Source of the DNA: Pohlia nutans
Taxonomy: Eukaryota; Streptophyta; Bryopsida; Bryales; Mniaceae
Direction of reading: 5' to 3'
DNA: 64,000 nt
Assembly (NCBI GenBank): GCA_022496805.1
Contig: CM040107.1
Location: forward strand, 10,188,501-10,252,500
Shown here: positions 55,163 to 64,000 of the stretch, piece by piece
How the letters are laid out: each line of letters starts with the position of its first letter
How positions within the stretch are numbered: the first letter of the stretch is position 1
Notes under the pieces: generated by a model
Told to the model about the DNA's origin: nothing
Database searches by the model: none
Seen by the model: the letters and a program-made list of their open reading frames with translations, nothing else
Position numbers and translations under genes: made by a program

Positions 55163-55677
55163 CATCCAAATGCCATGCCACATGTGTTTTATATTACCAA
55201 TGGGCGTATACTAATATTCTTGGCTCACTAAACATGATAATATGCCTTCCACGATGTTCTACCATCATCCAAATGCCATGCCACATGTGTTTTATATTAC
55301 CAATGGGCGTATACTAATATTCTTGGCTCACTAGACATGATAATATGCCTTCCACGATGGTCTACTATCATCCAAATGCCATGCCACATGTGTTTTATAT
55401 TACCAATGGGCGTATACTAATATTCTTGGCTCACTAGACATGATAATATGCCTTCCACGATGGTCTACCATCATCCAAATGCCATGCCACATGTGTTTTA
55501 TATTACCAATGGGCGTATACTAATATTCTTGGCTCACTAGACATGATAATATGCCTTCCACGATGTTCTACCATCATCCAAATGCCATGCCACATGTGTT
55601 TTATATTACCAATGGGCGTATACTAATATTCTTGGCTCACTAGACATGATAATATGCCTTCCACGATGTTCTACCAT
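55163..55677 (+). repeat. Five near-identical 103-bp tandem units
   Basis: Units begin CATCCAAATGCCATGCC at 55163, 55266, 55369, 55472 and 55575; the sixth start at 55678 breaks off after five bases. Units differ at only a few bases (for example GTTCTACC versus GGTCTACT), so the array expanded or was homogenised recently. No ORF, no obvious palindrome. Confidence 0.97.
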
Positions 55678-55682
55678 CATCC

Positions 55683-56365
55683 ACTAAACAAGTTGTGAAC
55701 GACTGAACATACGTGAAAGAACTCGTGCAATACTGCAATCACCCTATTACTTCTTGATTAGAATTATACTTTTTGAATTCCTACTGTTCAAACTATCGTG
55801 ACATTTAAATATCTGACCATCCCTTCAATAATTAAAAGTTTGGTCATTGTAATCCAATATATTTGCGCACGAGCAAGTGGTTGTAGCCATATTTCAGTAT
55901 TTCACTATATTTTGCCCTTACCTCCCCACATGAAGGGATGTAACTAAAAAGATTTGCTCTAAGTTTGATTCTAAACATAATATTTCCCTACGTCAAGGTT
56001 TATAATATTCTGATAAAGTCATAGTTTTCTGGATTCGCCTTTAAATGCCACATCGTGTTTGAGTGTATCTAATGTTCCTTTAACTCTACAATAGTACGAT
56101 CTACCAACTCAATCTCATTATTAAAAGCATTATTGTGAATTATTGCTTAGGTCCATCGGTCACTCGTCGCAAGATTGGCAATAATCGTTCTCCATGTTCT
56201 TATAACTTATCTATTTTAGTCTTTGGTATCACAAACCATACCTTTTTAATTCCGACTCTGGTAATGATTTGGGAATTATTAGCAATGCGGTCATTGATTA
56301 AATTACTTTGTCCACGTGAAAAGGGTTTCGTCAGATCCAGTTCAGGGGAAACATTATCCACCGCA
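55683..56365. other. AT-rich spacer, no gene supported
   Basis: Unique-looking AT-rich DNA. The plus ORF 56135-56434 (99 codons) runs into minisatellite cluster 4 and shows no motif. Nothing else seen. Confidence 0.4.
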
Positions 56366-56920
56366 AAGACGGGTTTTACAAACGAGACGGAAGGCCGTCC
56401 CCGGGTCTGTTCAACTGGCGGGAAAGCCGTCTAAACACGCCCAACCCGTCCAAAACACGCCCAGGCCGTCCAGGCAGAGGTGGATACCCCCCCCCCCCCC
56501 CCCGTCGAGCGGACGGATAGGCCATCCCAGGAATTTTACGAAATCCGTCCAGACGGATACGCCGTCCAGCGCGGGATAGGCCGTCACCTGCACGGTTAGC
56601 CCGTCCAGTGCAGCCGAGGAAGCCGTCCAGCAGGACGGGGGGGCCGTCGAGGGCTGGGAGGACGGGCCGTCCAACCCCATGGACGGGACCGTCTAGCGGG
56701 ACGGCCCACCGTTGCCTAGACGGGCGGGGCGACGGCTATACGCCCGAAACAGTCCGGATTACGAGACCACATTAGTTCTCGCGTGGGAGGTGATAGTTTA
56801 CTATTTAGTGGACGGACTGCATTAACTGCGAAGAGTGTCCAGTCGACGGCCATGGGTTACGCGATGACGGCCCAGATCAATGGCTGTATGTTGGCAATTC
56901 AGAAGATATCGGACGGCCCC
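56366..56920. repeat. Palindromic CCGTC/GACGG minisatellite, cluster 4, with C17 run
   Basis: Modules such as AGGCCGTCC, GTCCAGACGGATACGCCGTC and GGGACGGCCCACCG are dense from 56390 to 56760 and thin out to GGACGGCCCC at 56911. A run of 17 cytosines occupies 56487-56503. The cluster ends seven bases before a TATA box at 56927. Confidence 0.85.
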
Positions 56921-56926
56921 TGCTCA

Positions 56927-57516
56927 TATAAAATGCTTTCCAGGTGGCTTCTGTCTCCATGGTATTCCTCGTTGCTGTATGTTTCCATTTTGTGTGTGCA
57001 GGTTGGGACTGGATCGCGTTGGATGGCCTGCTTGCAATTGCTGTTATCTCGCACCGTTCAGCAGATTCTGCAGTTCGGGAGTGCTTCGATCTCAGATTGC
57101 CAAAGACTGTTTGCGCCTTTGCGGGCTGGTGAGAGATTGCAGGTTTGAACTGGGGAGCGGTGGACGGCCAGTTCGCAAGAGTTTTGATCTTGCAGCAGCT
57201 TTCACGCTTAGAGTCCTGCACATCGGCATCACGCTATCGCATGCGGCGCTGGGAACCATCCGGGTATCCTGTGGACCGGAAACAGCTGCAGGAGTATGTG
57301 TTGTGGGCACTACAGCGTTCGGGGATGGAGGAGCCAACGCTGCGTTGGCTGAACCTGTATTTTTTGAAGCTTGTCACGTACGGGCAAATGACCGCGAATT
57401 GGAGCAAACACAAGAAGCGGAAGGCAATGGCTCGTTTTGAATTGCACACAGGGTGCACATTTGCGCAGTGGCGCCTCACTCGGCGAGCGCAAAGGCAGGG
57501 CGTACAGCGTCGATAG
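56927..57516 (+). pseudogene. Unrecognised gene-like ORF with TATA box and one in-frame TGA
   Basis: TATAAAA at 56927-56933 lies just after minisatellite cluster 4. The ATG at 56959 has a good context (CTCCATGG) and opens M-V-F-L-V-A-V-C-F-H-F-V-C-A-G-W, a possible signal peptide. TGA at 57130-57132 interrupts; the same frame goes on to 57516 with a helical, basic segment (Y-V-L-W-A-L-Q-R-S-G-M-E-E-P-T-L-R-W-L and W-S-K-H-K-K-R-K). A competing frame at 56880-57440 is Cys/Gly-rich and less convincing. The start is very close to the TATA box, so the leader would be short. No family recognised. Confidence 0.35.
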
Positions 57517-57790
57517 ATTAGACTCGTCGTCGCCACCTATTTTTTTTTTGTTCGGCAATTGTGCATGGGATACGGCTCATCCGGCCCATCCGGCTGGTAT
57601 TAGATTATTCCAGGGTAGACGGGATAGATAAGCCGTCCCATGGGAGATACATTTTGTGATTATGTACATACGGCACACAATTTTGAATAAACAAATGTTC
57701 CTACACCGTGTCGATGTTCATGGTTGCCTGTAGAGACTTTGTTTCCATGTAGGAGTCCATGCACAGTGTGCAGCCCTCGAACAGCTGACA
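57517..57790. other. 3' flank, no gene
   Basis: Contains a T10 run (57541-57550) and an AATAAA-like AATAAACAAATG at 57685, possibly polyadenylation signals for the preceding ORF. Nothing else supported. Confidence 0.3.
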
Positions 57791-58332
57791 GCTTGGCCGT
57801 CAAACTGGACGGCTAACCCGTCCGATTTCAGTGCAGGTCGTTGACTGCATGGTCAACCCGTCCATCCAGTAGACGGGTTGTCCGTCGAGTTGACGGGCCG
57901 ACCGTCTCCTCTGGACGGCTATTCCGTTGAGTGGACGGTCCGACGGGGAGGTCCGTCGAGTTGACGGAGTAGCCGTCCAGAGGACGGGTGGGCCGTCCTG
58001 TTTGTGGATGGGTAGTCCGTCCAGATGACGGGCTGACCGTGTCCTCAGGACGGCTAGTCCGTGTAGAGGACGGCTAGTCCGTGGAGTGGACGGCCCGACA
58101 GAGAGGGCCGTCTAGTTGACGGAGAGCATGTCCAGAGGATGGATGGGCCGTCCTGTATGTGGACGGGTGGGTCGTGCAGGAGAACGAGGGGCACTCTTCT
58201 GGACGGGAGGGCCGTCCAGTCGCTAGAGAGGCCGTCTAACCATCGCACCCAGCCATGCAGTCGACGGAGGATCCGTCTAGCGGACATAGACGGCGTCCTT
58301 TCGACGGAATGGCCGTCTAGCCGCGCGGAAGA
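57790..58332. repeat. Palindromic CCGTC/GACGG minisatellite, cluster 5
   Basis: Around 25 modules, several with full inverted symmetry such as GCCGTCCAGAGGACGGG and GTCCGTCGAGTTGACGG. Duplicated blocks are visible (GGACGGCTAGTCCGTG twice near 58050-58085). It ends at GGCCGTCTAGCCG (58310-58322), just before a telobox and TATA box. Confidence 0.9.
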
Positions 58333-58343
58333 TTGTGTGCGTG

Positions 58344-58382
58344 GCCCTAAACCCTAAACCTTGCCCGCCAAGGATATAAATA
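58344..58382 (+). promoter_or_regulatory. Telobox plus TATA box promoter
   Basis: CCCTAAACCCTAAACC (about 58345-58360) followed by TATAAATA (58375-58382). Teloboxes near TATA boxes are known in plant promoters, especially of translation-related genes. It lies between minisatellite cluster 5 and the ORF at 58456. Confidence 0.55.
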
Positions 58383-58415
58383 TCGATTGCCTTGGTCAAG
58401 GTTTTCATTTCGACC

Positions 58416-58451
58416 ATGCAGCCCATGCAGGTGTGCAGCCCATGCAGGTGA
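58416..58451 (+). CDS. Possible upstream ORF of 11 codons
   Basis: ATG at 58416 to TGA at 58449-58451, coding M-Q-P-M-Q-V-C-S-P-C-R, built on a duplicated CAGCCCATGCAGGTG segment. It ends 4 bases before the main ATG at 58456, in a different frame. It could modulate translation of the next ORF, or be chance. Confidence 0.25.
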   Translation: MQPMQVCSPCR

Positions 58452-58455
58452 CGCT

Positions 58456-58833
58456 ATGGAGAGTTTAGTGTGTCGTTTAGCTCAGTCATACAAAGTAGTC
58501 GATTCTGGCGATGTAGGGCCTATTTTCTTCGACTGGGTTCGTTTAGATGATTCTGCAGATCGTGTGTTTATCGATCCTACGGGAGTCGTTGGCATCACCG
58601 TTGGTAGCGCCGTGGAAGTGCGGGGGACTACTCCAGTGGATCCAGCGAAGGACTTGGTGTCGAATACTAGTTCGCCGAACCGGATAGTGTCCGTTTTTAA
58701 ACATGCATACTCGCATGTTGCGGATTTCCCGCCCGGTGCGTATTCGTCCCAGAAGGAGCATCCGCAATCTATGTATGTTTCAAAGAAAGTGGCCCGTACT
58801 GGCCCCTCAGGTTACAGGCACGCATCTCCTTAG
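58456..58833 (+). CDS. Unrecognised 125-residue protein downstream of a TATA/telobox promoter
   Basis: Start at the ATG 58456 (M-E-S-L-V-C-R-L-A-Q-S-Y-K), chosen because it lies about 75 bp after the TATA box and follows the short upstream ORF. An in-frame extension to 58387 has no ATG. Composition is balanced, with F-F-D-W-V-R-L-D-D-S-A, V-G-I-T-V-G-S-A-V-E-V-R-G and a Ser/Pro/Lys-rich C-terminus; no membrane span or known motif. No stop interrupts it, unlike its neighbours. It could be the first exon of a longer gene: no clear 5' splice site was identified. Function unknown. Confidence 0.4.
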   Translation: MESLVCRLAQSYKVVDSGDVGPIFFDWVRLDDSADRVFIDPTGVVGITVGSAVEVRGTTPVDPAKDLVSNTSSPNRIVSVFKHAYSHVADFPPGAYSSQKEHPQSMYVSKKVARTGPSGYRHASP

Positions 58834-59100
58834 TTTTTTGTGCTGCGGGTATACAGGTTCTGGCGCAGTTGCAATGTTTGTGTTTGCACTCTCCGTCGCT
58901 AGGACTCTTGTTGTCGGTATAAATTTAAATACACTATGCGTACACTACTTTCCAAATCCGTGTCGCATGTGTTCAAGGTTTACACCTCACTGTGCATTTA
59001 TCCCTGCACTTAAACAATACCAACATACATTTATGTCGTAGACCTTAATAGTGAAGTATAGCAGATTGAAAAATTGAAAGAACACAAGAATTAGCTGCAA
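58834..59100. other. 3' flank of the 58456 ORF, no gene
   Basis: AT-rich, with ORF 58703-59041 in another frame that overlaps the preceding ORF and is Cys/His-rich without a motif. Nothing supported. Confidence 0.3.
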
Positions 59101-59109
59101 CCCAAGACT

Positions 59110-59310
59110 GTCCGTCCACGTGAAATCACACCCGTTGACATGTTATCGCGCCCGTCCACACGACGTTCCGCGCGTCCACATGACGTCCCGCCCGTCCACA
59201 TGACGATCCGCCCGTCCACATGACGATCCGCCCGTCCACATGACGACCCTCCCGTCCACATGACGACCCTCCCGTCCACATCACGGAAGGCCGTCTAACC
59301 CTAAACCTTG
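59110..59310. repeat. Palindromic-type minisatellite, cluster 6: 20-bp CGTCCACATGACG units
   Basis: About eight units of CGTCCACATGACGATCCGCC with few differences, more regular than other clusters, ending GGCCGTCTAACCCTAAACC, where a telobox again touches the CCGTC motif (59287-59306). Confidence 0.9.
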
Positions 59311-59515
59311 TTGTGGAATGAAATGATCGATTGGCGTACTGAAATGAAATATATAATTAGTCATAATTTCTGAACCATACACAATCAAGCATTGGATATG
59401 CACTCAAAACATAATTGCTATTCAAATGATATATGCTATCACCCCGCATCGTACAGATTTCTCAATCATACCTAAATCACTATAATTGGTATGCCGCATA
59501 ACCCTAGGACCCGCA
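59311..59515. other. AT-rich spacer between clusters 6 and 7
   Basis: No ORF, repeat or signal recognised. Confidence 0.4.
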
Positions 59516-59519
59516 TTTA

Positions 59520-60620
59520 TAGCCGTCCAACTATACAGGCAGGCCGTCCAGTAAGAGATTAGGCCGTCCAGTCAGACAGGCAGGCCGTCTAGTTGGATAT
59601 CTAGGCCGTCCAGTTGGACAGGCCGGTCGTCCAGTTGAACGTGTAGGCCGTCCAGACGATACCCTGGTTGTCCACGTGGACGGGCTGCTCGTCGTGTCAG
59701 ACGCGCAGGCCGTCTAGTCGGATGTTTAGGCCTTCCAGTTGGACGGGCCAGTCGTCCACTTGAACGTGTATGCCGTCCAGTCGACGGGCTGATCGTCCAG
59801 GCGGACAGGCTGGTCGTCCAGGCGGACAGGCTGGTCGTCCAGTCGACGGGCTGATCGTCCAGGCGGACGGGCTGGTCGTCCACTAGGAGGGGTAGGCTGT
59901 CCAGGTGGACGGGTATGGCGTCCAGCTGGACAGCCAGGCCGTTCACACGACGGAACGGCCGGCCACTAGGAGGGGTAGGCCGTCCAATCGGCGAGCTGTC
60001 AATGGATAAAGCCACATATGATGACCGTCCAGTGATAATTGACGGCTGCAAGTACTAGGTGACGGCGGGTGCCCCCTCATGATCACCATTCTGATAGCTT
60101 GTCAGCGTCCAGCCGGAGGTGGGGGCCCTAGATCTCGTTTGTGGACGGCTAAATCAACGGCCATTGTGATCGTGATGAACACCATAATTCTCACGAGTGG
60201 TCTTAAATTGCCGACGGCTGGGCCGTGCAGTCGTTGGGCAGGCCGTTTAATGAAAGGGGGGGCCGTCCACCTAGACGCATGGGTCGTCCAATTGACATCT
60301 GGCCCGTCACGTAGGCGGGCAAGCCATCTATGGCGGGCAGGCGTCCCCACTGGACGGGTGGGCCGTTCAGGTCGACAGAAAGCCCGTTCGGTTCAACGGA
60401 AAGGCCGTCTGGTTAGACGGATGGACCGTCCTGTTGGACAAGCCGCCCGTCCAATTGGACGGGAAGGCCGTCAAGTCCATCCCACCCTACACCGAACCTA
60501 TACTCGTATCCGAGCCTGTTGACGGCCTGCCCGACCCTACGCCGCCGTCCAGCGGGACGCCATCAACCGTCGATCAAACATCTGGACGGCCAGGTCGACG
60601 GCTCCGGTGAGCACGCCATT
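59520..60620. repeat. Palindromic CCGTC/GACGG minisatellite, cluster 7
   Basis: The largest cluster. Modules GGCCGTCCAGTTGGACAGGC and GGCTGGTCGTCCAGGCGGAC are dense at 59520-60000, sparser with unique sequence at 60080-60220, and dense again at 60225-60620. A block GTCGACGGGCTGATCGTCCAGGC-like is tandemly repeated near 59775-59880. The ORFs 59572-60051 and 60079-60522 translate it and are rejected. Confidence 0.85.
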
Positions 60621-60878
60621 GATCTAGATTATGATGAATTGACATAAATGGCTATGCCTAATTGGTTTGGTGGGCATGAGAGTATAAGATGATGCTGGCC
60701 TCATTTAGATCCATGCTTTCTCCCTTGAGCTGTGAGGTCCTGGTTTGCACAAAGCCTTGCTTCATAACTTGGGAGGAAGCAGACATGGGTGGATGTGGTA
60801 TTGTCATATGAGCTGATCTCATATACGACCCCATACAGAATACTGCAGATTGGGCAATTGAAACCACAGCAGTAGGAC
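60621..60878 (+). promoter_or_regulatory. 5' flank of the RING/coiled-coil gene
   Basis: A weak TATA-like GTATAAGA lies at 60682-60689, about 190 bp before the ATG at 60879 and about 60 bp after minisatellite cluster 7. Other ATGs occur in between. The motif is weaker than at the other gene-like units, so this is tentative. Confidence 0.3.
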
Positions 60879-63506
60879 ATGGCAGAGGCTGGGGACATGG
60901 CCAACGTCGAAGACATGGTACACACTAGGGACATGGGGACTCCTGGATCGGGACGTGAGGATCTGAACCCATGAAAAAAGAAGCGGGGGAACCAAACGGA
61001 TATAGACTGGGATGTCTTTCACGCCCGTGACATTTTGGCGTTTGAGGGCTGGGAAGACGAGCAGGAACCATGGAATGTGAGAACCGCGAAAACGTACGTG
61101 AGTTGGTCTCATATATGCCATCATTGGGACAAGGGCCGGGCTCGTACCATTCTAAGAGGCGGATACGCGAGCATTTCGGAATGTTGGCATGGAGCGTTGA
61201 AGAAACGATTGACTGAAGTGGCGATGGCTTTGTGGGGACAATGTGGAAAGAAGGATGGGACACTCGCGTTGTGTCAAATGGCGTATGCAGAGACATTTTT
61301 AGAGAAGGACGTGGACTGGAGTACATACCCTGATCAGCCGAGGAACGGTCAATATCCTGTCAAACTTCGGCACGTTCCTCGTAATCCGAATGTGCCGTTG
61401 GAGGTACTGCCAGAGGACGCGATGGAAGCAACAGCAGACAATCCGGACATGCAGATGATGGAGGTGGAGGTCATAGGAGCAACATCAATGGAGCAAAACT
61501 ACCATGGGTCAAATGCAACAGACATGGCACACGACAACGTAAGGATGGAGGATCGTATGGAAGGTGAGCCGACACAACTAGATCCGTCGTTGGTCAACCA
61601 AGCTCCACGTGTTCAAGAGGAGGGGCCCCAACAAATGGCTGTCCACGCAGATCGTACTCCCCGAACTGCCCGAAGCGCACGTGTACCGGTGCCCAACTTC
61701 ACCGGTCAGCAAAACCAAGGCGAATTATACTCAGATTACGTCCTCAGATTACAAAAGCGTGTGAATGATGTAATATACGAGAAGGAGGAGCTGGCCATAA
61801 AACACGCAAATGATCTTGCTGGGGCAAACGAGCGGAGACAAGCTCTGGAGAACGAGAATGCAGAACTTAGGTCCCAAATTGTTGCCACCACGTTGCAACA
61901 ACGTCGCTTAAGTATTGAAGTCTCACCATCAGTCCTTCCGCTAGACGACGTAATTGAGAGAGCATCATGTGGTTTGGTGGAAGAAAGGGTGGCAAAACCA
62001 ATGGATTCAGCATTCACGACAAGACCACGGCAATTACCGTTTGGAGGCCCTCCCGTCGCAAGTGCGAGCACTAGTGCACCACAAACATCAGATGAGGGAG
62101 ACGTTGACCGGGCTACATACGTTGCCATGCAATCACGAGCGGAGCTGGCCGAGAAGAAGCTCCATGAATATCGAAGCGAGGAAGAGAAGTTGAAGAGCGA
62201 TTTGCGAGACGCAACCACGAAAGATGCAGTGCGTCAGCGTACGGAAAAAGAGATTAGGCTCCAGGTGGTCTCGCAAACCAGTGAACTTGAGATGTACAAG
62301 GCACGTGCAATCAAAGCAGAGGGTGAAGTGCAAACGTTGAGGACCCACAACCGACTACTGAAGCACCGATGAGAGGAGATGATGCTCGACATGTGCCACA
62401 TGAAATTGGGTCTCACCGTAGCCAGAAATGAGTTGGAACAAATGCAACGCGATGTGAAGAAGGTTGCGGCGCAATTCAAGGACGGTGCATAGCGGTACTT
62501 TGGCATGACATCATGGCCGCTCGTTGAAGAGTTGTTCCCCGACGATATGCCAAAGAATGTCCGCGACTCGAGCATGAATTGGAACAACGCTCCAGAGTAC
62601 GGGTTCCAATTCGAAACCGCGCGGTATCGCTACGGAGACAATGACGCACGAGGAAACTCAATCGGTCCGAGACCGTTGCTATGGCCTAAAGTCCCGAAAT
62701 ATGTGACAGATGGAACCGTCTGCATAATGTGCAATTGCCCGTTCGGCCCGAAAGGTGCATATAGTCTCGGTACGTGTCCTCTTGTGTACCACCCACAATG
62801 TCTAATTCCGTACATGGTGACCAGGAAAAGATGTGCGGAGTGCAAAGCCTCATTTCACCCTCGTTTGTACAAAATGTTTGGGCTTGAAAACCACATGCCA
62901 CCACATTACAAATACGACGAGGATAATTTACCGCTCGAAAGAACTGAATGGGGGAAAGACATGGTGCGGATGTGGAAGTGGTCCCACGACGAACACCATT
63001 TGCCGGTACAAACAATGGACGATTTTCCATGGGAGAGCGACGCCATGGTCACAGACATGGCTAAAACGATCTATAAGGATTTTGAAGCAGAAAAGCGCCA
63101 TTTTTTTGCCGAACTTGCTGGTGGACATTGGGATGTCGAGGAGGACAAATTTCGGCGTGCTCCACACCCGGACGACCTAGTATATAACTCCAACGGAGAA
63201 CCTGTTGGCCTTCTTGCCCTAATGGAACCTGAAGCGCAAACTGAGTATCTCCAAGATCAAACATTCCATCAGGCGGGAGTTTTAAAGGCGATTTTTAGTC
63301 ACTATCATAGTCAGTATGACCAAGAAGCATTGGCCGTATTGAAGACTCTAGAAAATAAAGCTGGGCTGACTACTTTTTTGCAAGCAAGTATTGCTAGAGG
63401 CATTATCGAACCGGAGTCTGTTGAGAATTCAGCATCAGCGTCAACATCACGAACACAACCTGGAGCAGCACCAAGACAACTGGGGCCACAACCCGGCCCT
63501 AACTAG
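60879..63506 (+). pseudogene. Large coiled-coil protein with RING/PHD-like zinc domain; three in-frame stops
   Basis: A single intron-free frame of 876 codons from the ATG at 60879 (M-A-E-A-G-D-M-A-N-V-E-D-M) to TAG at 63504-63506, broken by TGA at 60972, TGA at 62370 and TAG at 62490. Parts: a basic K-K-K-R-G-N-Q just after the first stop; a helical region with W-S-H-I-C-H-H-W-D-K-G-R; an acidic Met-rich linker; coiled coils (61730-61910 and 62120-62480); then a cross-brace-like zinc domain (62720-62860) with C-I-M-C, G-T-C, Y-H-P-Q-C and R-C-A-E-C. The last ~200 residues are helical with a Ser/Pro/Gln tail. RING domains usually act in ubiquitin transfer; here that is inference. No frameshift, so decay is recent or the stops are tolerated. 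Confidence 0.6.
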
Positions 63507-63974
63507 AGCTACAACCGTAAAACTAGTGAGAATGATGTATAGCTGTATAGGAGATTAGGGGCTTTGCTGAGTTTGCTCCATTAATAGTTCTAAACTTATA
63601 GATCGCGATTGGTACTAGGACACGGGCAACTGAATCAAAAGTGTAAATTTCCCATGAAGTACAAATTTTCCAAGATTGTAAATTTCTCATTTTGTAATGT
63701 AAATTGCCTAATTTCCCACGTACACCTGAACCACTTTTTTCTCACGTGTGATTCTGTCCTGGATGGCTGGATGTAAATAATATTATAATGTTTACCTGAA
63801 ATGTATATTCCCGTGAGATGTAAAATTGTGAATAATGAAATCTATGTATTGTCACCCTAAACCCTAAAACCCTAAAATCTCACTATGTGTACATATATAC
63901 ATATACCAATATATGTGAGTGTATTATGCGAGTTTCCCTAACCCCTGAACCACGCACGCAGTACGTTAACCCTA
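63507..63974. other. 3' flank with telomere-type repeats
   Basis: AT-rich. Contains ACCCTAAACCCTAAAACCC (63857-63875) and AACCCTAAACC (63969-63979), short interstitial telomere-type runs. AATAAT and AATGAAAT stretches near 63776-63840 could include polyadenylation signals. No ORF supported. Confidence 0.45.
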
Positions 63975-63978
63975 AACC

Positions 63979-64000
63979 GTCCAGGGTGGTCCGTCTTGTT
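63979..64000. repeat. Palindromic minisatellite, cluster 8 (start, cut by window end)
   Basis: ACCGTCCAGGGTGGTCCGTC begins at 63978 directly after a telobox, continuing the pattern in which this motif flanks each gene-like unit. Only about one module is visible. Confidence 0.6.

Noticed and set aside
59110..59290. CRISPR-like array of 20-bp repeats
   Set aside because: Units are directly adjacent without unique spacers, there are no cas genes, and the context is eukaryotic.
58345..63979. Telomere or chromosome end
   Set aside because: Only two to three telomere-type repeats at each place, embedded in unique sequence; these are interstitial motifs or teloboxes.

Overview
This is nuclear DNA from a eukaryote of the green lineage. 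Several runs of the plant telomere-type motif (TTTAGGG/AAACCCTAA) occur, the LTR retrotransposons are plant-like Ty3/Gypsy (polymerase motif F-L-D-D-F-S-V-Y, Athila/Tat-like), and there are hAT, Mutator-like and plant-style coiled-coil transposon proteins. A large, repeat-rich streptophyte genome, perhaps a charophyte alga such as Chara, is my guess; the window contains no marker gene that settles it. Nearly every long reading frame is interrupted, often by codons that look like C-to-T decay (CGA to TGA, CAG to TAG).

Left part (1-45910): nested retrotransposons. Element A (minus strand) runs off the left edge with its gag and 5' LTR. A ~128-bp tandem array follows (2280-4296) and flips orientation near its right end. 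Element B (minus) spans 4296-27804 and has been entered twice. A 10.3-kb insertion with a 9-bp target duplication splits its 3' LTR; it holds a Mutator-like (SWIM zinc finger) remnant, a coiled-coil pseudogene and four satellite arrays arranged as a giant inverted repeat. A second insertion, carrying another coiled-coil pseudogene, splits B between protease and reverse transcriptase. Element C (minus, a different LTR family) spans 31528-45910 and is itself entered by Element D (plus, 40486-45328), a short deletion derivative related to A and B with a clean 5-bp target duplication. B and C both carry a third coding region (ORF3) between pol and the 3' LTR: an alpha-helical domain, then a coiled coil.

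Right part (45911-64000): five gene-like units separated by clusters of a short palindromic minisatellite built on CCGTC/GACGG. The units are an internally deleted hAT transposase (minus), a protein-kinase-like gene (minus), two unrecognised small ORFs (plus), and a long coiled-coil/RING-type zinc protein (plus). In four cases a TATA-like box lies close to the edge of the cluster on the 5' side of the gene, sometimes with a telobox; the fifth case is weaker. This repeated layout is the most unusual signal in the window. Other satellites include a 515-bp array of five near-identical 103-bp units and a TATTGTCATA-type array.

No rRNA, tRNA, CRISPR or organellar genes were recognised. Functional statements rest on motif reading only; no database search was possible.
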